NCBI GenBank assembly: GCA_049324315.1
Contig: JBMOKU010000012.1
Span: 1-19,686, forward strand
DNA from: JBMOKU01 sp049324315
Lineage (GTDB): Bacteria; Bacillota; Clostridia; Peptostreptococcales; Thermotaleaceae
Direction: 5' to 3'
Length of the DNA: 19,686 nt
Of this stretch, positions 13,817-19,686 are shown one piece after another. The notes below the pieces were generated by a model. The model made no database searches, was not told the DNA's origin, and worked only from the letters and a program-made list of their open reading frames with translations. Position 1 is the stretch's first letter; every line of letters starts with the position of its first letter. A program made the translations under genes and the position numbers.

Positions 13817-14161
13817 ATGGTTATGGGAGGTGGTGGTATAGCTAATAAAACAAAAATTATCAAATGCAGAGTCACACCGGAAGAATATGAAATCATCATA
13901 AAAAAAGCCAAGAAAGCCAATATGAATCTCAGTCGTTATTTATCCTTTTCAGCTCTCGAAAAGGATATTGCTGTTTTTGAAGACCTAAAAAAATTTACTC
14001 ACCAGCTTTCAAAGGTAGGGGTAAATCTCAATCAGATTGCTATGCTCTGTCATCAAGGTAAAATAACCTGCCCGGATATTTTGCCAGTTAAAAAGGTGGT
14101 GACAGAAATATGGCAGTCATTGACTTCATTAACGCAGAAAACAAAACGTACCAGGGGATGA
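13817..14161 (+). CDS. mobC: MobC-like relaxosome accessory protein
   Basis: The protein has an N-terminal ribbon-helix-helix-type DNA-binding region (IIKCRVTPEEYEIIIKKAKK, NMNLSRYL) and the diagnostic MobC motif LSKVGVNLNQIAMLCHQGKI. MobC binds oriT next to the nick site and helps the relaxase open the strands. ATG 13817 and ATG 13823 are in frame, but both lie at or before the strong Shine-Dalgarno GGGAGGT (13825-13831). Six nucleotides after that site stands ATA-GCT-AAT-AAA-ACA-AAA (13838), which looks exactly like a MANKTK N-terminus with ATA instead of ATG. The true start is therefore either the weakly served ATG 13817 or a non-standard ATA 13838. The 3' end overlaps the relaxase gene by 52 nt in another frame. 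Confidence 0.88.
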   Translation: MVMGGGGIANKTKIIKCRVTPEEYEIIIKKAKKANMNLSRYLSFSALEKDIAVFEDLKKFTHQLSKVGVNLNQIAMLCHQGKITCPDILPVKKVVTEIWQSLTSLTQKTKRTRG

Positions 14162-15063
14162 AGAGAGCTTTATCATATATTTTAAATCTTAAGAAGACTG
14201 AGCCATATTTAATTGCTGGTAGCAACTGTGATCCAGAAAATGCCTACCATGAATTTGTCCTAACCAAAAGACACTTTCAAAAAGAAACCGGAAGGCAGTT
14301 TATACATTTCGTTCAGTCTTTTGCTCCATATGAGAAGGCGACACCTGAAATGATAAATGAAATTGCAGGAAAATTACTGGAGCATGAGATGTTTAAAGGC
14401 TTTCAAGTGGTTTATGCCACACATACGGATAAAGAACATCTTCACACCCACTTTATCATCAACACTGTTAATGCGGAAACAGGTCTGAAATGGAAACAAA
14501 GTAGGGAGCAATTGCAAATAATGAAGGATTATTCAGATGAGATATGCAGAGCTCATGGTTTACTTGTTGTAGACGGCAAAAAAGGCAAGTACAAGAATAG
14601 AGGAGAGTACCGAAGCGGGGCAAAGGGACGAAGTTGGAAATATGAACTTTATCTGTCGGTAAAGGCTTGCATGAAACATTCTACCGGCAAGGAAATGTTC
14701 GTAGAGAATATGCAAAAGCTTGGTTACGATGTCAATTGGACAGACGAACGAAAGTACATTACCTTCATCACGCCAGAGGGTAAAAAATGCAGGAATAGAA
14801 AGCTTTACCCGCCTGAACAATTTTCAAAAGAGAACTTACTCAGGACTTTTGAAATGAACAAAAAATATCAGGATGAAAAGGTCCTTAGAGAGAGGATGGA
14901 GCTTCTTTTAACATCACTCATGCTGCTTTCTGAAAAACAGGATGCAAAATCACCCGAATACCCATTAACTTCTCTAGAAGGACAAGCACTTAAGGAAAAA
15001 CTGATTGAAAAGCAGAAAGGAGAAGGTCTTGATTGGGACAAAGAAAATGAAGCTGAAATTTAA
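14110..15063 (+). CDS. MOBP-type relaxase (mobilization nuclease), 317 aa
   Basis: The enzyme nicks oriT and stays covalently bound to the 5' end while the strand is exported. The N-terminal part holds tyrosine candidates for the nucleophile (Y14, Y23, Y33). FIHFVQSFAPYEKATPE is the conserved strand-2 region, and the three-histidine metal site is in HTDKEHLHTHFIIN (H105, H110, H112, H114). The rest (KYKNRGEYRSG, SVKACMKHSTGKEMFVENMQKLGY, WTDERKYITFITPEGKKCRNRKL) matches the post-catalytic region of Tn1549-like relaxases. At 317 aa it is a short version without a long C-terminal coiled coil or primase domain. ATG 14110 has AAGGTGG (14094-14100) upstream and lies inside the mobC 3' end, so relaxase and MobC are coupled. 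The VirD4 coupling protein that would receive it is encoded 3.7 kb downstream. Confidence 0.92.
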   Translation: MAVIDFINAENKTYQGMKRALSYILNLKKTEPYLIAGSNCDPENAYHEFVLTKRHFQKETGRQFIHFVQSFAPYEKATPEMINEIAGKLLEHEMFKGFQVVYATHTDKEHLHTHFIINTVNAETGLKWKQSREQLQIMKDYSDEICRAHGLLVVDGKKGKYKNRGEYRSGAKGRSWKYELYLSVKACMKHSTGKEMFVENMQKLGYDVNWTDERKYITFITPEGKKCRNRKLYPPEQFSKENLLRTFEMNKKYQDEKVLRERMELLLTSLMLLSEKQDAKSPEYPLTSLEGQALKEKLIEKQKGEGLDWDKENEAEI

Positions 15064-15086
15064 CCATTAGTGAGGAGGGAGGATAT

Positions 15087-15257
15087 ATGTCAGGAATGAC
15101 ATTTAAAAGCAGCAATATTAAATGTTTAAGTTGTCTTTACCTTCTTCACTATTTTGAAAAAGGAAGAGATGAAAACGGAAATGTAGATTACAAGATTTAT
15201 TGCATGATCAAAGACTGTGTAAAAGATAAAACTGAACGTAATGCTGTTGGCACTTGA
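15087..15257 (+). CDS. Tiny four-cysteine protein, 56 aa, possible zinc-binding
   Basis: ATG 15087 follows an excellent ribosome binding site (GGAGGGAGG, 15074-15082). The product starts MSGMTFKSSNIKCLSCLYLL and contains C13-x2-C16 and, later, C39-x4-C44 (YCMIKDC), a spacing compatible with one zinc site. It is basic toward the C-terminus and ends at TGA 15255-15257, which lies within the loop region of the following terminator hairpin. It starts 23 bp after the relaxase stop and is almost surely co-transcribed with it. The family is unknown; a small DNA-binding or relaxosome accessory role is possible but not shown. Confidence 0.72.
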   Translation: MSGMTFKSSNIKCLSCLYLLHYFEKGRDENGNVDYKIYCMIKDCVKDKTERNAVGT

Positions 15258-15274
15258 AGTGCTTTTTTTATTTT
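15250..15274 (+). terminator. Intrinsic terminator at the end of the mobC-relaxase unit
   Basis: GCACT-TGA-AGTGC (15250-15262, 5-6 bp stem) is followed directly by TTTTTTTATTTT (15263-15274). The stop codon of the 56-aa gene forms its loop. It separates the relaxase unit from the SLH gene, which implies a separate or read-through promoter for what follows. Confidence 0.75.
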
Positions 15275-15309
15275 ACCAAAATATTAAAAATGAAAGGAAT
15301 GAATGATTA

Positions 15310-18300
15310 ATGAAATTAATGAGGATGACCATAGCAATATTACTTATAGTAGCTTTAAGCACTCAGGTATTCGCTGCCCAGAACATAAAACTTGACTTTC
15401 CAGATATAAAAGGACACTGGGCTGAGGATCATATCAGAGATTTTACGGCAAAGGAAATTATTAAAGGATATCCGGATGGAACATTTAAGCCGGAAAGAAA
15501 TATATCTAGGGCAGAATTTGCAAGTTTAATGTTTCGGTTACTAAAACTAAAAAATTCAACTGATAACAAAGATAGAATCATTATGAATGAATTCGAAAGC
15601 TCCTGGGCTAAAGACTCTCTAGAAGCACTCGTTGATAATGGGATTATTGATTTATCTGAGTATCAAAACGGATACGATGTCAATGGTGCAATAACAAGAT
15701 TAGAAATTGCTAAAATGATTATCAGATCCCTTGAAAAAGACCTTGTCGCAAAGAATTTAAAAAGCAGTACTGGATTTAAAGATGACAATATAATCAAAGA
15801 TGGGGATAAAGGGTACGTGCTATTAGCAAAGAGATATGAAATCATTGCTGGCTATGAAGATGGTACATTCAGACCTGATAATCCAGCGACACGGGCGGAA
15901 ACAGTCAAAATGCTTAGTAAAAGAGATGATGCAGTCAATATAATAAAAAAAGAAAACTCTTCTTCCTCTTCCCCCAAAGCGGTGATTGATTTTAAACTAC
16001 CGGAGTATACTCATACCGATAAGACGGTTGAGTTTGATTGGACAGCAAGAAACGCTAAAAGTTTGTCTTGGTCTTTGGAAAAATCTAATGAAGATGATGT
16101 TATGAGTCCTGTTGATTTGAATCAATATGCAGATCTTATGACAGAAGGAGATGCTGGACAAATTCAATTTAAAGACAAAGGAATATACTCACTGGTTGTT
16201 AGTGCTAGAAATGCGAGAAATCAAGAGTCAGCTTATTCACAAACAATAGATGTTTATCCAGTCATGGATATTCAGTTCGGTCTATTAAAGATTGCATATA
16301 TAGATACTGAAGTTCATGTTGACGTGAGTACAATCGAAGTAGGTGATTCATTAATCCAATGGACCCTTGAGAAGAATGGGCAAAGCGTAGCTTTAGAGGA
16401 ATATATCGAGGGAAGTTTGAATAATGAGGGCGGTGTTATCAGGTTCCTTGAAAAAGGAGATTACACTCTAATCGCCAGTGTATCAGACGAAGTAGGAAGA
16501 ATATTTGAACATAAAGACAGTATTAAGATTTACCATTTAATATCGACGGAATTCGACATTCCTGGAACAGCATATACTGATGATTCATTAGAACTAACGG
16601 TTAATGAAACTGGCTTAGGAAGTCTAAACATTGAATGGACTCTTGAAAAAGAAGGAGAACCAGTAAACTTTAATGATTATATCGAAAGTTCATTGACTAA
16701 TGATGGTGGTAGGATTCGATTTATTGACAAAGGCGAATATGTTCTAGCTGCTAATGTTACCGATGAAACTGGAAGAGTATTTAAAAAGCAAGATTCAATT
16801 AAAGTATTTCCTGTGGTTGAAACAAGTTTTGATTTACCATCAACTGCTCATTCAGATGAAACAGTAACAGTGCCTGTGAATGCGAAAGAACTTGGCAGAT
16901 TAGATATTCAATGGTCAGTCGTAAAAGATGGGCAACAGGTTTCGCTGTCAGACTATATTGACGGAAGCTTAGATAACAATGGTGGAGCAGTTATATTTAA
17001 AGAGAAAGGCGATTATATTTTAAAGGCTACGGTGATTGATGAGTTAGGAAGAGTTTTTGAATATAGCGACAGTATTAAGGTCTATCCAGTGGTAGGAATT
17101 GCAGTTGATCTTCCGGCAGCAACGCATACAGATGAAGAATGTGAAGTCACAGTAAATCATAAAGAGCTTGGAAACTTGAATATTGAGTGGATTCTTGAGA
17201 AAGATGGGCAGCAAGTAAATATCAATAGTTCTCTTGAAGGTAACCTTTCAAATTCAGGTGGCACAATTAGATTTCTTGATAAAGGCGAGTATACTTTAAT
17301 TGCTAAAACAGTAGATGAGCTGGGAAGAACATTTGAGTATAGAGATAACATCAAAGTATATCCAGTCATGTCTATAAGCTTTGAATTACCGGAGTATGCA
17401 CACACTGACACTTCTATCGAAGTTCATATAACAACAGAGGAACTTGAAGATTCAAATATAACGTGGAATTTGGAGAAGGATGGCAAGCCAGTCCAGCTTT
17501 CTGAATATGTTGAAGGAACGCTTACAAATGATGGTGGATTAGTTAGATTTCTAGATAAAGGTGAGTTTAAGCTACTGGCATCAGCAAGTAATGATTTAGG
17601 TAGAATATTTACCTTTGATGATTCCCTTAAAACCTATCCATTGCCGACATTTGAAATTGATCTTCCTGTTAATGCCCATATAGGCGATAAAATTCCTGTT
17701 ACCATTGTTTCAGGTGAAATTGAAAACATGAGTCAGCTCTTGAAACTTAAAAAAGAGGGACAATATGTTGAGCCGGCTTCATATGTTATTGGAGATTTTA
17801 AAAATGGAAGTGAAATCAGTTTTAGCAGCACCGGTCATTATGAATTAGAAGTACATCTTACTGACCCGACAGGAAGAACATTTGTAAATACTTCTTCCAT
17901 CGAAATACTTAATAGAGCTCCAGAAAAACCAACTATCAGTGCTGATGTCACAAGGCAGATTAAAAATGGGAAATTTCTAGTTACTATAAATGTACATTCC
18001 GTAGATCCTGATGGGGATGCTATTACCTATGAGTTTAATGGTAAGGCAGCAGATAATTATTATTTGCCGGGAATACATACAGTTGAAGTGAGAGCTGTGG
18101 ATCAATACGGAGCATATTCAGTTAGGAGCAGTATACAGTTTAACGTTGTCAATAATCCGCCGTCAACGCCAGTGATTACAAGAACTCCAGATACAAATAG
18201 TGTTTCACCAGGTACTCAGGTAAAAATAACTGCTCAATCAAGTGACCCTGACGGTGATATGTTTACCTATGTTTGGGAAGGAAGACCTTCAGAAATATCC

Positions 18301-18726
18301 ACTTATCCATTAGGAAAAAATGTGGTGAAAGTAAAAGCAGTCGATGAAGCAGGTGCTACATCTTCTTGGACTGCCATTGTATTCTTCGTTGCAGATGCAG
18401 AAAATGGTGGAGGTATGACATTAACTGGACCAAATTCAACAATTATTGAAAATGGATTAGAAGGAGCAACCATTACGGAGTACACTTTCAATGTTCCACC
18501 TGTTTCTGGTCACAGCGGCAGCGATTACGGTAGAGTTAAAGGATATAATATTCAAACTAACCAATGGGATCAGATTGATTATGGAACAACAAAAAACGGA
18601 ATATACATGACTAAAACGCTCCCAGCAGGGAAGTACTCAAAATTAGAGTTCTATTACTATACAAACCATACTTGCATGTATAATAAATCTAATATCACCT
18701 ATACCGTTAAATATCATTTTGAATAG
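15310..18726 (+). CDS. Secreted SLH-domain surface protein with seven Ig-like repeats, 1138 aa
   Basis: ATG 15310 has AAAGGAA 10 nt upstream. Residues 1-23 are a signal peptide (MKLMRMTIAILLIVALS, then QVFAA). Three SLH modules follow: ~29-78 (FPDIKGHWAEDHI, GYPDGTFKPERNISRAEF), ~93-140 (degenerate, SWAKDSLEALVDNGII) and ~155-204 (GYEDGTFRPDNPATRAE). SLH modules bind pyruvylated secondary cell-wall polymer, so the protein sits on the cell surface. After a Ser-rich linker (216-221) come seven ~92-aa repeats (from ~224, 318, 411, 503, 595, 687, 778). Two Ig/PKD-like domains follow (~868-947 and ~948-1035) with DPDGD loops that may bind calcium. The last ~105 residues (GGGMTLTGPNST... to the end) are of unknown type. 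There is no LPxTG motif. It lies between the relaxase and coupling-protein genes, only 14 bp before the latter. An adhesin or mating-contact role is inferred; a plain cargo gene is the alternative. Confidence 0.9.
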   Translation: MKLMRMTIAILLIVALSTQVFAAQNIKLDFPDIKGHWAEDHIRDFTAKEIIKGYPDGTFKPERNISRAEFASLMFRLLKLKNSTDNKDRIIMNEFESSWAKDSLEALVDNGIIDLSEYQNGYDVNGAITRLEIAKMIIRSLEKDLVAKNLKSSTGFKDDNIIKDGDKGYVLLAKRYEIIAGYEDGTFRPDNPATRAETVKMLSKRDDAVNIIKKENSSSSSPKAVIDFKLPEYTHTDKTVEFDWTARNAKSLSWSLEKSNEDDVMSPVDLNQYADLMTEGDAGQIQFKDKGIYSLVVSARNARNQESAYSQTIDVYPVMDIQFGLLKIAYIDTEVHVDVSTIEVGDSLIQWTLEKNGQSVALEEYIEGSLNNEGGVIRFLEKGDYTLIASVSDEVGRIFEHKDSIKIYHLISTEFDIPGTAYTDDSLELTVNETGLGSLNIEWTLEKEGEPVNFNDYIESSLTNDGGRIRFIDKGEYVLAANVTDETGRVFKKQDSIKVFPVVETSFDLPSTAHSDETVTVPVNAKELGRLDIQWSVVKDGQQVSLSDYIDGSLDNNGGAVIFKEKGDYILKATVIDELGRVFEYSDSIKVYPVVGIAVDLPAATHTDEECEVTVNHKELGNLNIEWILEKDGQQVNINSSLEGNLSNSGGTIRFLDKGEYTLIAKTVDELGRTFEYRDNIKVYPVMSISFELPEYAHTDTSIEVHITTEELEDSNITWNLEKDGKPVQLSEYVEGTLTNDGGLVRFLDKGEFKLLASASNDLGRIFTFDDSLKTYPLPTFEIDLPVNAHIGDKIPVTIVSGEIENMSQLLKLKKEGQYVEPASYVIGDFKNGSEISFSSTGHYELEVHLTDPTGRTFVNTSSIEILNRAPEKPTISADVTRQIKNGKFLVTINVHSVDPDGDAITYEFNGKAADNYYLPGIHTVEVRAVDQYGAYSVRSSIQFNVVNNPPSTPVITRTPDTNSVSPGTQVKITAQSSDPDGDMFTYVWEGRPSEISTYPLGKNVVKVKAVDEAGATSSWTAIVFFVADAENGGGMTLTGPNSTIIENGLEGATITEYTFNVPPVSGHSGSDYGRVKGYNIQTNQWDQIDYGTTKNGIYMTKTLPAGKYSKLEFYYYTNHTCMYNKSNITYTVKYHFE
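15979..17910 (+). repeat. Seven tandem ~92-aa protein repeats within the SLH protein gene
   Basis: Each repeat opens with a strand like FDLPxxAHTDE, then has IEWxLEKDGQxV, then GSLxNxGGxIRFLDKGEYTL, and closes with DELGRxFEYxDSIKVYPV. Repeat starts are at about residues 224, 318, 411, 503, 595, 687 and 778. Repeat length shrinks gradually from 94 to 90 residues. Repeats 3-6 are closest to each other; repeats 1 and 7 are the most divergent, which suggests expansion from the middle. The DNA copies have clearly diverged, so the array is not a recent duplication. Confidence 0.85.
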
Positions 18727-18740
18727 GACAGGTGATTTTA

Positions 18741-19686
18741 TTGAATAGTAAAATCAGTCTATTGCTTTCTTTAATAACCTTGGTAGCAGGAACAATAATA
18801 AATATAGTTCTCTCTGCAAATTTACATTATCTTTTACTGAAAAAAATGACGATAATTAAATTTGTGCCATTTACTGAGAGCATGAAAAGCATTGTGTCAG
18901 ATCAACAGCATCTGGCACTTTTTTTATGCTTCGAAGGGTTTGTCGCGCTTGCTTCGATTTATTTGATTGCTATGAACAGTAAGCCATATCAGAGCAACCT
19001 GAGAGCAATCACACCGAACATCTCAACACCAGTGCCAGCCGGTCAAAAGCAATTTGGCTCGGCTGAGTGGCTTACTGATAAAGAGAAAGACAGAGCCTTT
19101 AATACTTATGTATTAAAGAAAAATCATTCACTTATCAAAAATCTCATTAAAAGTGGGGATGAGGATTTAAAGAATGGAGGTATAGATAGAGCTTATGAGA
19201 AAAAAGAAACTTTTTCAAAAACACTTAAGTCCAAAGCAGATTCAAAAACTACCAATGAAACCAAAGAAAATAATGCCCAGGAAAAAGCCTATATGTCGAA
19301 GGGTGGTGTCGTACTAGGACTAAAGAAAGAAAGGGGTAATGAAAAAATCTACTTTGAAGGTGATGATGTTCACACCCTTTGCATTGGTGCTACAAGAAGT
19401 GGTAAATCAAGGACTGTCGTACTTCAATCTATCGGTACTTTAGCATTAGCTGGAGAGAGTATGGTATTAACTGATCCAAAGGGAGAGCTTTACCAATATA
19501 CCTATCCTTTTCTTGAAAGAATGGGTTTCGAGGTAGTGTGTATCGACTTTAAAAATCCTTTGAAAAGCCAGCGGTATAATTTTCTTCAGCCGGTTATTGA
19601 TGCAGTGGATGCAGATGATATTTCAAAGGCTGTAGAAGCAACATGGGATTTAACATCTCACTTGGTGGGAGAGCCGAATGGAGAAA
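18741..19686 (+). CDS. VirD4/TraG-type type IV coupling protein, N-terminal part (runs off window)
   Basis: The start is TTG 18741, served by AGGTGA (18730-18735); the 315 codons present have no stop. Two N-terminal membrane segments (~4-35 ISLLLSLITLVAGTIINIVL, and ~55-78 LALFLCFEGFVALASIYLI) anchor the protein. The cytoplasmic part has FGSAEWLTDKEKDRAF, a Lys/Glu-rich region of ~60 residues, GGVVLGLKK, then Walker A GATRSGKS (216-223). MVLTDPKGELY (from 241) is the conserved VirD4 segment that includes D245, and FLQPVIDAVDADD is the expected downstream helix. VirD4 proteins dock the relaxase-DNA complex and feed it to the mating pore using ATP. The gene begins 14 bp after the SLH gene, so the two are probably co-transcribed. 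Confidence 0.93.
   Translation, partial: MNSKISLLLSLITLVAGTIINIVLSANLHYLLLKKMTIIKFVPFTESMKSIVSDQQHLALFLCFEGFVALASIYLIAMNSKPYQSNLRAITPNISTPVPAGQKQFGSAEWLTDKEKDRAFNTYVLKKNHSLIKNLIKSGDEDLKNGGIDRAYEKKETFSKTLKSKADSKTTNETKENNAQEKAYMSKGGVVLGLKKERGNEKIYFEGDDVHTLCIGATRSGKSRTVVLQSIGTLALAGESMVLTDPKGELYQYTYPFLERMGFEVVCIDFKNPLKSQRYNFLQPVIDAVDADDISKAVEATWDLTSHLVGEPNGE

Larger units (their letters stand above)
3153..19686. mobile_element. Integrative and conjugative element (Tn1549/Tn916-like clostridial type), left/central portion; true boundaries not seen
   Basis: The region holds, in order: XRE repressor, ParA, ParB, a methylase/helicase giant, a nested TnpV-like ORF, a RadC-like protein, a Toprim protein, MobC, a MOBP relaxase, SLH surface cargo and a VirD4 coupling protein. 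This combination is typical of conjugative elements of Clostridia. The integrase/excisionase and the VirB4/VirB6/peptidase pore genes are expected beyond 19686. The left limit is set arbitrarily at the xre gene. The rlmD 3' end at about 213 is an alternative left boundary because that gene is a known ICE target. Confidence 0.72.

Noticed and set aside
15979..17910. Regular ~275-bp periodicity considered as a CRISPR-like or DNA satellite array
   Set aside because: The periodicity is at the protein level (Ig-like repeats in one frame) and the DNA copies have diverged; there are no short identical repeats with unique spacers.

Overview
The window looks like low-GC Firmicutes DNA, most likely an anaerobic member of the Clostridia. 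The sequence is AT-rich, has strong AGGAGG-type ribosome binding sites, and carries an S-layer-homology (SLH) surface protein. The gene order from about position 3150 to the end is that of a large integrative and conjugative element of the broad Tn1549/Tn916-like clostridial type. The element is incomplete here: no integrase, no right end and no mating-pore genes fall inside the window.

Left part (1-3150). The window opens in the 3' end of a chromosomal 23S rRNA uracil-5-methyltransferase gene (RlmD/RumA family, a known ICE integration hotspot). A gene-poor, partly decayed stretch follows. It holds an unknown 253-aa protein whose 5' end looks broken, the C-terminal remnant of what may be a SAM-dependent methyltransferase, a cluster of palindromes, an intact small membrane protein with a four-histidine di-heme-type pattern, and 550 bp of debris.

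Maintenance module (3153-5334). A small XRE-type repressor diverges from parA-parB. The two back-to-back promoters can be read directly and share a repeated TA/AAGTGTA element, with a perfect operator-like palindrome in the repressor promoter. parB contains a striking 27-bp inverted repeat and, 34 bp after it, a parS-like site.

DNA-processing module (5309-13426). A 2015-aa methylase/SNF2-type helicase fusion comes first, then a small acidic protein, a RadC-family JAB protein and a Toprim/primase-like protein. Inside the helicase gene, in the +1 frame, lies a complete TnpV-like gene with its own Shine-Dalgarno sequence. The larger protein is only a low-complexity linker at that point, which makes this a good overprinting candidate.

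Transfer module (13412-19686). A run of consecutive hairpins (candidate oriT or structured leader) precedes a small conserved-looking protein, MobC, a MOBP-type relaxase and a tiny four-cysteine protein that ends in an intrinsic terminator. Next comes a 1138-aa secreted SLH protein with seven ~92-aa Ig-like repeats, then the start of the VirD4/TraG coupling protein, which runs off the window. The SLH protein is embedded between relaxase and coupling protein, so it is either surface cargo or a mating/adhesion factor.

Most genes from parA onward overlap or are spaced by a few tens of bases, so the module is probably transcribed as one or a few long operons controlled from the xre-parA intergenic region.
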